DNA from: Lachnospiraceae bacterium
GTDB taxonomy: Bacteria > Bacillota > Clostridia > Lachnospirales > Lachnospiraceae
DNA length: 64,000 nt
Direction: 5' to 3'
Assembly (NCBI GenBank): GCA_011960625.1
Contig: BLMJ01000232.1
Coordinates: 1-64,000 of the forward strand
The notes under the pieces were generated by a model, which was not told the origin of the DNA, made no database searches, and saw nothing but the letters and a program-made list of their open reading frames with translations. Made by a program: the position numbers and the translations under genes. This document shows positions 34,367 through 42,605 of this stretch, in pieces (the first letter of the stretch is position 1; each line of letters begins with the position of its first letter).

Positions 34367-35101
34367 ATGATTCCGGTTTATATATGTGAGGATGATGCGA
34401 AGATTCGTGCTGAACAGAAGGAATATCTGGAAAAACAGATTATGATTGAGGGCTATGACATGGAAGTCGTGCTGTGCAGCGGGCATCCCCAGGAGATTAT
34501 TCAGGCTGTGAAGGAGTCGCCGGGGCGGGGAATCTATTTTCTTGATATTGAGCTTAAGGGGGAGTCGATGGACGGCTTCGGACTTGGGCAGGAGATTCGG
34601 AAACTGGATTCCAGAGGTTTCCTGATTTATGTGACGGCATTTTCGGATCTGGCATTTGAGACGTTCCGTTATCATCTGGAAGCATTAGATTATATCGTGA
34701 AGGGAAATCCAAAGAAGCTTAAGAAAGGGCTTTGCCGCTGCCTGAAGGTGATTACTGAGCGTATGCGTAAGGAAAAGGGGGAGGAGAGGGAGTACTTTTC
34801 CGTGAAAGTGATGGACGTGGTTAAGCATATCCCTGTGGATGAGATTGTGTTTTTTGAAACCGCGGGCAGAACCCACAGAATTGAGCTGCATGGGTATCAT
34901 GACCGGATTGATTTTATCGGGAGTATGCAGGAGTTGGAGGAGAAGTTCGGCGAGAGATTTCTTCGGGTACACAGGGCTTATCTGGTGAATGTAGCTCAGA
35001 TTGCCGAGCTTAATCTGAAAGGGCGGGAGATTCTTATGAAAAATGGGGAGAAATGTATGTTTTCCAGGGGAATGAAAGGTGCGTTGCTGGATAGGATGTA
35101 G
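34367..35101 (+). CDS. AgrA-like response regulator (LytTR DNA-binding domain)
   Basis: 244 residues, ATG at 34367. The receiver domain has CEDD (7-10), phosphoacceptor D60 in IYFLDIEL and the T/K switch in VTAFS. The LytTR domain covers about 145-240 (EIVFFETAGRTHRIELHG, FLRVHRAYLVNVAQI). LytTR regulators bind tandem 9-bp direct repeats upstream of exporter and bacteriocin genes. It is intact, while its presumed kinase carries a premature stop, so it may be uncontrolled, driven by another kinase, or out of use. Confidence 0.93.
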   Translation: MIPVYICEDDAKIRAEQKEYLEKQIMIEGYDMEVVLCSGHPQEIIQAVKESPGRGIYFLDIELKGESMDGFGLGQEIRKLDSRGFLIYVTAFSDLAFETFRYHLEALDYIVKGNPKKLKKGLCRCLKVITERMRKEKGEEREYFSVKVMDVVKHIPVDEIVFFETAGRTHRIELHGYHDRIDFIGSMQELEEKFGERFLRVHRAYLVNVAQIAELNLKGREILMKNGEKCMFSRGMKGALLDRM

Positions 35102-35121
35102 GAAACTTTTAAGGTAATTTG

Positions 35122-35160
35122 GGGCAGGGCAGGTACTACACTAACGTACCCGTCCTGCCC
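35122..35160. terminator. Hairpin between convergent regulator and VanZ genes
   Basis: GGGCAGG (35122-35128) pairs with CCTGCCC (35154-35160) and GGTAC pairs with GTACC inside. It overlaps the last codons of the VanZ gene. T-runs are weak. Confidence 0.45.
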
Positions 35161-35713
35161 TTCGCTCTCTTGCGCGGTCAAGTGCCCGTTCCCGCCTTCT
35201 CGCCCGCTCTTCCAAGCGTTTTGCGACGCGGAAGGGCGCCAGCACAGTCCAGCATATGATGCGGACGAACAGGATCCCGAAAAAGGCTCCGATGCTGTCA
35301 ATCATGACGTCTTTTTTCGACGGCCCCCGTCCGGCGACAAAGGACTGATGGTATTCGTCGCCTGCGGCGAAGCCTACGCATATAAGTCCGGCCACCACCA
35401 TGAGCGCAAACCCTCTGAGTCCGTATACGTAGAACGGAAACGATACGGCGACAGCCAGCAGAAAATACTCGGTCATATGGGCAAGTTTCCGCACCGGATG
35501 TTCAATCCTGTGGGCATACCGGCTGATTTGCTCTTGCGTAAATCCCGTCTCCAGCACATCGTTCCCGATTTCGACAAGCTTGTAGCTTACCTTATAACTC
35601 AAATTTCCGGAAACCTCGCCGGTCTGTGCGGAAAAACTGTATATGACGTACATCATAAGCAGGGCGGGGAGAAAAGAAAAGGGTTTCAATATGTTTAATA
35701 AGAATTTGTTCAT
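35141..35713 (-). CDS. VanZ-family membrane protein
   Basis: 190 residues, ATG at 35713. It has four membrane segments; the VanZ core is seen in PVRKLAHMTEYFLLAVAV and DEYHQSFVAGRGPSKKDVMIDSIGAFFG. VanZ-like proteins are linked to teicoplanin and lipopeptide tolerance in some species, but most have no known function. The C-terminus is a very arginine-rich tail (RLEERARRRERALDRARERR) extending 30 residues beyond the last membrane span. It is monocistronic. The AgrA-like gene converges on it. Confidence 0.88.
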   Translation of the reverse strand: MNKFLLNILKPFSFLPALLMMYVIYSFSAQTGEVSGNLSYKVSYKLVEIGNDVLETGFTQEQISRYAHRIEHPVRKLAHMTEYFLLAVAVSFPFYVYGLRGFALMVVAGLICVGFAAGDEYHQSFVAGRGPSKKDVMIDSIGAFFGILFVRIICWTVLAPFRVAKRLEERARRRERALDRARERRAGRVR

Positions 35714-36128
35714 AGGGCACCTCGCTTCCTCGTTATATCCGTATGTATCAATCCTGTCTATCTGTCAATCCTGTATGTAAATTCATTGATATAAGCATGA
35801 GTTTGAAATACATACGGTAAAATATATGGTTAAGTGTGCCATATTTTCATGAATTTGTAAAGAAAAAGGACCCGGAAGCAAGAACTTCGGGGGTCTTTTC
35901 TTGAAAATAATCTGAAGGTTGAAATGAAAACACAAATTTCGGGGGGAAATGCTTTACAGCATGTTTTGTGTTCATAACCAATATACCATGAAGTAAAGTC
36001 TTTTTAAATGGTTTTTGCAGACAGAAATTCACGAAATAATTGTGTCTGAGGCACAAAAATGTTATACTGTATACAAACAGTGGTTGGAAATGAAGTTATT
36101 TTCACAGATAAAAGGAGGGGAAAGTGGG
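35714..36128. other. 415-base intergenic region between divergent VanZ and PucR genes
   Basis: It holds a direct repeat TCAATCCTGT (35748-35757 and 35765-35774), an imperfect hairpin at 35868-35900 (GACCC/GGGTC and GAAG/CTTC, followed by TTTT), and the PucR promoter at 36040-36068. I see no coding gene. The hairpin with T-runs on both sides could end a short transcript. Confidence 0.5.
36040..36068 (+). promoter_or_regulatory. Promoter of the PucR-type regulator
   Basis: TTGTGT (36040-36045), 17 bases, TATACT (36063-36068). A small dyad, ACTGT-6-ACAGT, starts within the -10 (36066-36081) and could be an operator. Confidence 0.6.
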
Positions 36129-37268
36129 ATGGCAGTTGCGTTAAAAGAATTGTATGCGGCAATTTCACCGCAGTATCATGTAAGATTACATACCAAGAGC
36201 TGCTTCGGAAAAATGATTGCATGGACGCATGTGGTGGAAGATATTGAGTTTATCTCCTCCCTGCATGGAGAGGAGCTGGTATTTTTTTCCGGATTAAGCT
36301 GCACTTCCGAAGCTTGGCTGAAAAGGTATATCACAGAGCTTGACAGACATCATGTAGGCGGGCTGATTATGTCATTTCGGGGAAAAGAGACATTTTCCCG
36401 AGAAATCATAGATTACTGCAATGAGATTCATTTTCCTGTATTTTCGGCCTCCTGGACGACGCCGTACATCGACATTATGCGCCTGTTTGCGGAGATACTC
36501 CTTAAAAATGAGCAGCGAGAGACGAATCTGATTGCGGCGTTTAAGAATGCCATCTACTATCCGGAGAATGAAGGTTCTTATCTGAGCCATTTTGAGAGAA
36601 ATGGTTTCCTGAGAGATATGGAATATGTCGTGGTTATCCTAAGCTGTCATGCCTATGACGCTGAGACGGGAAATGAACGGTTGGACAAGATTGAGAAATC
36701 CATGCGTTTTATTCTGGAAAACATGATTGCTTACCAGGAGAAGGGCAGGCTTATCATTCTGACAGCAGGGTTTCCTCGAAAGAAAGTCTTGGAGGAGTTT
36801 CGGAAGCTGTGCAGGAAAGATCCCAAGGTATATGTAGGAATCGGTACGCTGGCAGTGGGAATCAGAGATATCCACAGATCTCATGAGAACGCATACACAG
36901 CGTACAGACTGACTAAGACTGCAATTCCCCGTAATCTGTTAAGTTATGATGAGCTGGGGATTTATAAGATTCTGGCGGATGTGAAAGAAGCGGCGATTTA
37001 TCCGGAGTTTGTGAGCGAGACGGTTGGGGAGCTGATGAAGTATGACAGAGACAACCACACAGACTATATGAATATTTTGGAAGTCTACTTTGCAAATGAC
37101 TGTAGTGCGGTACATACGGCTAGGGCGCTGTACTGCCATAAGAATACGCTGGCGTATAAGCTTAACAAGATTAAGAAGCTTTTGGGATATGATATATTGA
37201 AGAATGAGAACAGGGTCAAGATTATGGTGGCAATCTATATCTTGAGGCTTGGGACAGGGTATTTTTAG
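36129..37268 (+). CDS. PucR-family transcriptional regulator
   Basis: 379 residues. ATG at 36129 has AAAGGAGGGG eight bases upstream; the frame is open for 38 more codons upstream but these contain the promoter. The N-terminal region resembles the PucR purine-catabolism ligand domain (FFSGLSCTSEAW, VGGLIMSFRGK). The C-terminal PucR-type helix-turn-helix (HTH_30) is clear: ILEVYFANDCSAVHTARALYCHKNTLAYKLNKIKKLLGYD. PucR proteins sense purine breakdown. A purine permease-adenine deaminase operon lies 3 kb away and is a plausible but unproven target. Confidence 0.85.
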   Translation: MAVALKELYAAISPQYHVRLHTKSCFGKMIAWTHVVEDIEFISSLHGEELVFFSGLSCTSEAWLKRYITELDRHHVGGLIMSFRGKETFSREIIDYCNEIHFPVFSASWTTPYIDIMRLFAEILLKNEQRETNLIAAFKNAIYYPENEGSYLSHFERNGFLRDMEYVVVILSCHAYDAETGNERLDKIEKSMRFILENMIAYQEKGRLIILTAGFPRKKVLEEFRKLCRKDPKVYVGIGTLAVGIRDIHRSHENAYTAYRLTKTAIPRNLLSYDELGIYKILADVKEAAIYPEFVSETVGELMKYDRDNHTDYMNILEVYFANDCSAVHTARALYCHKNTLAYKLNKIKKLLGYDILKNENRVKIMVAIYILRLGTGYF

Positions 37269-37407
37269 CAATGCTGGAAGCTTAGTGATAACAGGGTGCG
37301 TATAATGGGAAGAATAGGAAAAAATTAAAAAAATAGCGAAATTATATCTTGACTAAATGAAAAGCATTTGTTATACTAAATAAGTGCTTGAGCGTAGCAT
37401 GTAATAA

Positions 37408-37479
37408 GGCGCAGTAGCCAAGTGGTAAGGCATGGGTCTGCAACACCCTGATTCACCGGTTCAAATCCGGTCTGCGCCT
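37408..37479 (+). tRNA. tRNA-Cys (anticodon GCA)
   Basis: 72 bases folding into a full cloverleaf: acceptor GGCGCAG/CTGCGCC, D-arm GCC...GGC, anticodon loop CTGCAAC with GCA, T-arm ACCGG-TTCAAAT-CCGGT. The discriminator base is T and CCA is not encoded. The first pair of the anticodon stem is a T-T mismatch. A strong terminator follows. Confidence 0.97.
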
Positions 37480-37490
37480 CTTTTAAAGAG

Positions 37491-37530
37491 TAGAAGAAAG
37501 GCTTAGAAGTAAGCAGTTCTTCTATTTTTT
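37491..37530 (+). terminator. Terminator of tRNA-Cys
   Basis: TAGAAGAA/TTCTTCTA outer stem and GCTTA/TAAGC inner stem with matching AG bulges, then TTTTTT. Confidence 0.9.
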
Positions 37531-37599
37531 GTATACAAAAAAGTGAAATCTGCTCTGACAATTTTGTCATTTTATCCATATACATACTCCTATACTAAT

Positions 37600-37641
37600 A
37601 AAGTACACCTGATGTACAATATAGTACATAGGGTGTACTTT
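37600..37641. promoter_or_regulatory. 42-bp nested dyad with four phased GTAC half-sites, overlapping a promoter
   Basis: AAAGTACACC (37600-37609) and GGTGTACTTT (37632-37641) are exact inverted repeats; inside, ATGTAC and GTACAT also pair. GTAC recurs at 37603, 37614, 37624 and 37635, spaced by 11, 10 and 11 bases, and TACA-N5-TGTA occurs twice, 21 bp apart. On the minus strand a promoter runs through it (TTAACA 37646-37641, 17 bases, TATATT 37623-37618), followed by AGGAG and ATG at 37579. This is a complete regulated gene start, but the gene it would serve is missing. Confidence 0.6.
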
Positions 37642-37689
37642 GTTAATGGAGTGCATAGATGTCAGCGTCCCCTTTTGAAAGCCGAGAAT

Positions 37690-38292
37690 TTAATCGGGCT
37701 GTTCATCAAAACGTCTGTCTTTAAAGTAATATTCTGCATCGTGTTCGTTGATTTCCCTGTATACTTTGCAAGGGCTTCCAAAGGCCACTACATTTGCCGG
37801 TATGTCCTTTGTCACGACAGAGCCCGCTCCTATTACAGAATTTTCTCCGATTGTAACTCCTGGCAAAACAATAACGTTTGCGCCAAGCCATACATTATCT
37901 TTAATTGTAATGGGAAATGAATACATACCGTCCAAGCGGTGCTTTGGATGGATAGGATGTCCGGTTGTACTCAGAGTAACGTTAGGGCCTATAAGGACAT
38001 GTTTCCCTATCGTTATTTTCCAGTCGTCAATTAAAGTCAAATTCATATTCGCATAGGTACCGTCCCCTATGGATACATACTTCCCAACTGCCGCCGTAAG
38101 CGGCGGAACAATCCATACATCTTTTCCAACCTCTCCGAACATATCCTTGAGAAGTGCAGCTCGTCCTTCCATATCCTCTGGCGGTAAACTGTTAAACTGA
38201 TTCACAAAACGCTTCGTGCGCGCCTGCAAGGCCATATTTTCTTCATCGTCGCCCCAAATATATCCTTTTTTCATTTTTTCTTGTTCTGTCAT
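37690..38292 (-). CDS. Sugar O-acetyltransferase (maltose/galactoside type)
   Basis: 200 residues, ATG at 38292 with AGGAGG upstream. The N-terminal mac domain is MTEQEKMKKGYIWG...MALQARTKRFVNQFNSLP; then left-handed beta-helix hexapeptide repeats follow (VSIGDGTYANMNLTLIDD, ITIGKHVLIGPNVTL, VWLGANVIVLPGVTIGENSVIGAGSVVTKDIP). The active-site histidine is in TTGHPIHP. It transfers acetyl groups from acetyl-CoA to sugars in the cytoplasm. Monocistronic. Confidence 0.93.
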   Translation of the reverse strand: MTEQEKMKKGYIWGDDEENMALQARTKRFVNQFNSLPPEDMEGRAALLKDMFGEVGKDVWIVPPLTAAVGKYVSIGDGTYANMNLTLIDDWKITIGKHVLIGPNVTLSTTGHPIHPKHRLDGMYSFPITIKDNVWLGANVIVLPGVTIGENSVIGAGSVVTKDIPANVVAFGSPCKVYREINEHDAEYYFKDRRFDEQPD

Positions 38293-38357
38293 TTTATACC
38301 TCCTTAATCTCTGCATACTAAAAGTCAATGCAGGTTATAAAACTCATCTGCATTTTT

Positions 38358-39266
38358 TCATAGGTTCTGCTGTGCAATTCGGATAAAATCCTGTGCGTAT
38401 ACCGGAAGGTAGGCGCCCTTACGGTAAGCGATGGTCAGGGTACTGTAGGTCCCTTCATCCCCTACGGAAAAGCACAGAAGCTTCTGGGAAACATCCATAT
38501 TTTTCATATAATTTTCCGGAATAAAACCAAGCCCTAGTCCTTTTTGGCACAGCTTGACACATGTCACGGTATTCCTTGTACGTATGGGAATAGGAGGCAC
38601 AAGCCCGTATTTATCAAACAATTCCAGCGCGATCTGACCGGTAGTCTGTTCCGGAAAATGCAGGATAAAAGGTTCCTGTGCCAACAGCCCCAAGTCCATC
38701 CAAGGATATTCCTTTCCGTCCCTTTTTACGCCAAGCTTCGCCAGAGGATGTCCGGCAGGCATCACAAGCAGCACTTCTTCTTTCAGAAGAGTCTCATATT
38801 CCAGTTTGGGATGCGGTTTTGCTTCATTAAAAATTGCAAAATCAAGCTGATCATCCAACAATAATTTTTCCTGAATCGCGTAAGTCTCCTCCCTTAGATT
38901 CACACGGACACCCGGATACTGCCTATGGAACACCTCCATAATCTGAGGCACCATACAAGAACTGCGCATCAGCGGGAACGCGATGTTCAGCTCGCCTTCA
39001 CTGCAGGAAGTCAGGTCTTTTAACTCCTTCTCCCAGTCCTGGTTTACCTCCAATACCTTTTTGGCATACTCCATATACCGGCGGCCAAGGTAAGTCGCTA
39101 TATAGCTGTTACCGCTGCGGGCAAACAGTTTCCCGCCCACCTCCCGCTCAAGCTTCTGCAAATATTTGGTCAGCGTGGGCTGGGAAATATAAAGCTCCTG
39201 CGCCGCCTTGGTAAGATTTTGATGTTTCGCGATACATAAGATATAATTCATCTCCTTAAAATTCAT
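38358..39266 (-). CDS. LysR-family transcriptional regulator
   Basis: 302 residues, ATG at 39266. The N-terminal winged helix is classical (MNFKEMNYILCIAKHQNLTKAAQELYISQPTLTKYLQKLE), followed by the periplasmic-binding-like effector domain (GELNIAFPLMRSSCMVPQIMEVFHRQYPG...). It is divergent from the purine permease-adenine deaminase operon, with 140 bases between them, so it most likely controls that operon. The effector is not evident from the sequence. Confidence 0.93.
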   Translation of the reverse strand: MNFKEMNYILCIAKHQNLTKAAQELYISQPTLTKYLQKLEREVGGKLFARSGNSYIATYLGRRYMEYAKKVLEVNQDWEKELKDLTSCSEGELNIAFPLMRSSCMVPQIMEVFHRQYPGVRVNLREETYAIQEKLLLDDQLDFAIFNEAKPHPKLEYETLLKEEVLLVMPAGHPLAKLGVKRDGKEYPWMDLGLLAQEPFILHFPEQTTGQIALELFDKYGLVPPIPIRTRNTVTCVKLCQKGLGLGFIPENYMKNMDVSQKLLCFSVGDEGTYSTLTIAYRKGAYLPVYAQDFIRIAQQNL

Positions 39267-39337
39267 GCCCCCTGCCCCCTGTCATGAACCATGCCGCCAA
39301 TATTCCTGTTTGGCATAGTTTTTATGGAAAATATGAA

Positions 39338-39367
39338 TTGGACATTCCATTTCCTACATCATACAAT
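39338..39367 (+). promoter_or_regulatory. Promoter of the purine permease-adenine deaminase operon
   Basis: TTGGAC (39338-39343), 18 bases, TACAAT (39362-39367), 40 bases upstream of the permease start and in the gap to the divergent LysR gene. Confidence 0.6.
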
Positions 39368-39406
39368 AAAACCTGAATAATTATCAAGAGAAAAGGAGTA
39401 TTGCAA

Positions 39407-40711
39407 ATGAAAAACTGGCTCGAAAAACAATTCAAACTGTCAGCATTCCAAACAGACATAAAAACAGAGCTTCTGGCTGGGCTGACCACCTTTGTCACAA
39501 TGGCGTATGTCCTTGCGACGGTTCCTAATATTCTTGGCGGGGCGGGCTTGGATAAGCACGTCATACTCACAGCTATGGTGCTTCTGATCGTCCTGACAAG
39601 CTGTGCTATGGCGCTGTACACCAACCGTCCCTTCGCTCTGGCTCCAGGGCTTGGAAGTGTGGGAATCGTAGCGTCCATGATTTCCAACGAAGGAATCAGC
39701 GCGCCTATCGCCGCAGGCGTTATCTTCTGGAGCGGCGTCTTGTTCATCTTGATTTCCTTTCTGGGGCTTCGGGAAGCGGTAGTTCGGGTGATACCGGTGA
39801 GTATGAAGCATGCGGTCAGCGCAGGAATCGGACTTTTCATCGCTCTGCTGGGCGCAAAGAACTGCGGACTGATTGTGGCAAATGCAGATAAGAACAATCT
39901 TGCATTTGGAGATTTGACTTCCCCATCTGTGATTGTGGCTGTCATTGGATTCATTATCCTTCTTATTATAAAAGTGCGCAGCGTTCCAGGAGGAATGATT
40001 CTGGCAATCCTTGCCGCTACCGTGGTAGGGATTCCCTTTGGCGTGACGAAACTTCCGGAAAGCCTGTTTTCTCTTCCTGCAAATATTGGAAAACAGTTCC
40101 TTCAGGTTGATTTTCTTGGAGCGTTGAATTTTGCATATATTCCATTTTTGATTGCTCTGTTCGTACCGGATTTCTTCTCAACCTTCGGAACCGTACTGGG
40201 CGTGGGCGCAAAAGCAGGGTATCTGGATGAAGACGGCAATCTTCCGGATATTGACAAATGCTTCAAAGTAGACGCGGTTGCCACCAGCTTCGGCGCATTG
40301 TTCACTATGCCCAGCATGACCACATATCTGGAGTCCTCTGCAGGCGTGGAGGCAGGCGGGAAGACCGGACTTACGGTGGTTTTTACAAGTATTTTCTTTG
40401 CATTGTCGCTGTTTTTGGCTCCCTTTGCGCTGATTATTCCATCCGCAGCCACAGGTCCGGTTCTTATTTTTATCGGAATCAATATGTTAAGTGGAATGAG
40501 GAATGTGAATTACTCTGACATCACGGAATATGTACCCGCATTTATCTGCGTCACCTTTACGATTTTTGCAAATAATATTGCAAACGGGATCTGCGTGGCT
40601 CTGCCGGCATACCTGATTATGAAGATTGCCGCAGGCAAAATCAGGGAAATTCAGCCTGTGATGTACGTCCTTGTGGCAGTGTGCCTGCTGTATTTTTACA
40701 CCATCGTATAA
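39407..40711 (+). CDS. NCS2-family purine permease (AzgA/PbuG type)
   Basis: 434 residues; ATG at 39407 has AAAAGGAGT seven bases upstream. About twelve to fourteen membrane segments. Family signatures: LLAGLTTFVTMAYVLATVPNIL at the N-terminus, FALAPGLGSVGIVASM, FFSTFGTVLGVGAKAGYLD, and TTYLESSAGVEAGGKTGLT. AzgA/PbuG proteins import adenine, guanine or hypoxanthine by proton symport. Adenine is the likely substrate because adenine deaminase follows 15 bases downstream in the same operon. Confidence 0.92.
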   Translation: MKNWLEKQFKLSAFQTDIKTELLAGLTTFVTMAYVLATVPNILGGAGLDKHVILTAMVLLIVLTSCAMALYTNRPFALAPGLGSVGIVASMISNEGISAPIAAGVIFWSGVLFILISFLGLREAVVRVIPVSMKHAVSAGIGLFIALLGAKNCGLIVANADKNNLAFGDLTSPSVIVAVIGFIILLIIKVRSVPGGMILAILAATVVGIPFGVTKLPESLFSLPANIGKQFLQVDFLGALNFAYIPFLIALFVPDFFSTFGTVLGVGAKAGYLDEDGNLPDIDKCFKVDAVATSFGALFTMPSMTTYLESSAGVEAGGKTGLTVVFTSIFFALSLFLAPFALIIPSAATGPVLIFIGINMLSGMRNVNYSDITEYVPAFICVTFTIFANNIANGICVALPAYLIMKIAAGKIREIQPVMYVLVAVCLLYFYTIV

Positions 40712-40726
40712 GCGGGAGGATACTTT

Positions 40727-42442
40727 ATGGAAACCGTTTCTTTGCTTATAAAAAATGCAAAAGTATTCAATACATACCTTAAAAAATTCATACCTGCAAA
40801 CGTCTCTGTGAAAGATGGGAAATTCTATTACATTGACCGGAAGCAGGATACAGACTTTTGTGCCGACGCCGTACTTGAGGCGGGGGGGATGTATATGATT
40901 CCCGGGCTTGTGGATATCCACATGCATATTGAAAGCTGCATGCTGACGCCCGAGCCCTTCGGGAGCTGCGTCGCTGCATACGGTGTGACCACGGTTGTAT
41001 CCGAGCCCCACGAGATGGCAAATGTGAAGGGAACCCGTGGAATCCTGGAAATGATTTCCGCCGCAAAAAATGCGCCCATTGACATCTTTTACGGGATACC
41101 AAGCAGCGTGCCCTCCACGGACGAGGGGCTGGAAACCACAGGAGGAATCATTGACTGCAGTGCTATGAAGCATCTTCTTAATGAAGAGGATGTGGTCTGT
41201 GTCGGGGAGATTATGAATTACCGGCAGATTATACGGGAAAATGATTTGGAGATCACAAAGTTTCTGAATTATCTTCGTGAGGAATATCCGGGATATGTGA
41301 TAGAGGGACACTGCCCGTCTCTTTTGGATTTAGACCTTGCCAAATTCTTATATCTTGGAATCGACGGGGATCACACGGAGCACACGCTGGAAGAAGTGAA
41401 ACAGCGGATTGAAAATGGGATGTTTTTTGAGATTCAGGATAAAATGCTGAAACCGGAAATACTGAAATATATATGTGAAAACCAGCTTTATGAGTACTGC
41501 GGATTCGTCACGGACGATACTATGGCGGACGTCCTATACGAAAAAGGGCAGCTAAATTATGTGGTGCAAAAGGCAATAGAAGCCGGTTTTCCTTTGGAAC
41601 AGGCAATCTACTGTGCTACCTACACGCCAAGCCAAAGGATGCATCTTTACGACAGGGGGGCTATCGCCCCAGGGAAACTGGCAGACTTTATACTGTTGGA
41701 AAATCCGGCTGTGATAAACCCAGCCTATGTGTATAAAAATGGGGTTCGGATATTCTGCCCAAAAGACAGGCAGGAGCCTGCAAAACCCTATCAATTTCCG
41801 GCAGATTTTTATCAGAGTGTGTGTATTGCGCCTGTGACTTTGAAGGATTTTCAGGTCATGGCGGATACGGACAAAGAGGAAGTTACTGTGCGCGTAATCG
41901 AGATACATCCTGACCGAACGCAGACCACGGAAAAGCTGGTCACTATGCCGGTGCGGGAGCGTATGCTGGATTGGAAGAACAGTGGATGTATGCTGGCGAT
42001 GGTACTTGAGCGGCATGGTAAGAATGGGAATATTGGATATGGCTTTATCACCGGTTCATGCATGAAGAAAGGAACGGTGGCCACCACGTATTTCCACGAC
42101 CATCACAATCTCTTTGTTGCCGGAGACAGCCCGGAGGATATGCTTCTTGCGGTAAAGCGGGTTACGCAATTGCAAGGCGGGTTTCTGACCGTTCGGGAGG
42201 GAAGGATTCTTGCGGAGCTTGCGCTGCCGGTATGCGGCATTCTTTCCGAAAATGGGATCAAGGAAACGGCCTCCAGGCTGAAAGCAGTTCGTGAGAGCAT
42301 GGAGGAACTGGGCTATCGGCATAACAATCCGATTATGTCGTTGGGAACGCTTGGGCTTCCGGTCAGTCCGGCCCTGAAACTTACGGACAAGGGACTTGTG
42401 GATGTAAAGCTTGGGGCAGTAGTGCCGTTAATTGTAGAATAA
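40727..42442 (+). CDS. ade: Adenine deaminase
   Basis: 571 residues, ATG at 40727 behind GGGAGG. It hydrolyses adenine to hypoxanthine and ammonia. It belongs to the amidohydrolase superfamily; metal ligands are visible in GLVDIHMHIES (about 63-73), EPHEM and EGHCPSL, and the C-terminal Ade domain is seen in FDHHN-type motif YFHDHHNLFVAGDS. Full length with no gaps. Coupled with the purine permease, it forms an adenine uptake and salvage operon controlled presumably by the divergent LysR protein. Confidence 0.95.
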   Translation: METVSLLIKNAKVFNTYLKKFIPANVSVKDGKFYYIDRKQDTDFCADAVLEAGGMYMIPGLVDIHMHIESCMLTPEPFGSCVAAYGVTTVVSEPHEMANVKGTRGILEMISAAKNAPIDIFYGIPSSVPSTDEGLETTGGIIDCSAMKHLLNEEDVVCVGEIMNYRQIIRENDLEITKFLNYLREEYPGYVIEGHCPSLLDLDLAKFLYLGIDGDHTEHTLEEVKQRIENGMFFEIQDKMLKPEILKYICENQLYEYCGFVTDDTMADVLYEKGQLNYVVQKAIEAGFPLEQAIYCATYTPSQRMHLYDRGAIAPGKLADFILLENPAVINPAYVYKNGVRIFCPKDRQEPAKPYQFPADFYQSVCIAPVTLKDFQVMADTDKEEVTVRVIEIHPDRTQTTEKLVTMPVRERMLDWKNSGCMLAMVLERHGKNGNIGYGFITGSCMKKGTVATTYFHDHHNLFVAGDSPEDMLLAVKRVTQLQGGFLTVREGRILAELALPVCGILSENGIKETASRLKAVRESMEELGYRHNNPIMSLGTLGLPVSPALKLTDKGLVDVKLGAVVPLIVE

Positions 42443-42605
42443 TGTGAAATAAACGTTGCCTCTGCTTTTCATTTTTTACAAAAAACCAGGCAGTATCATA
42501 GACTTTTTGAATATTATCTATTATAATGAATTTAGTAACTTTTTTTTGACAGTTTTTGTTGAAAATGACAAAGGTATATTTGAAATGTGAGAGGAGTTTT
42601 TTGTA

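Noticed and set aside
37376-37585. Open frame (69 codons) on the minus strand reading through tRNA-Cys
   Set aside because: Most of it is antisense tRNA and terminator sequence. Only its promoter and operator region is kept as a finding.
40487-41311. Long open frame (274 codons) on the minus strand
   Set aside because: It lies antisense to the adenine deaminase gene, has no family motifs and no ribosome site; it is a coding shadow.
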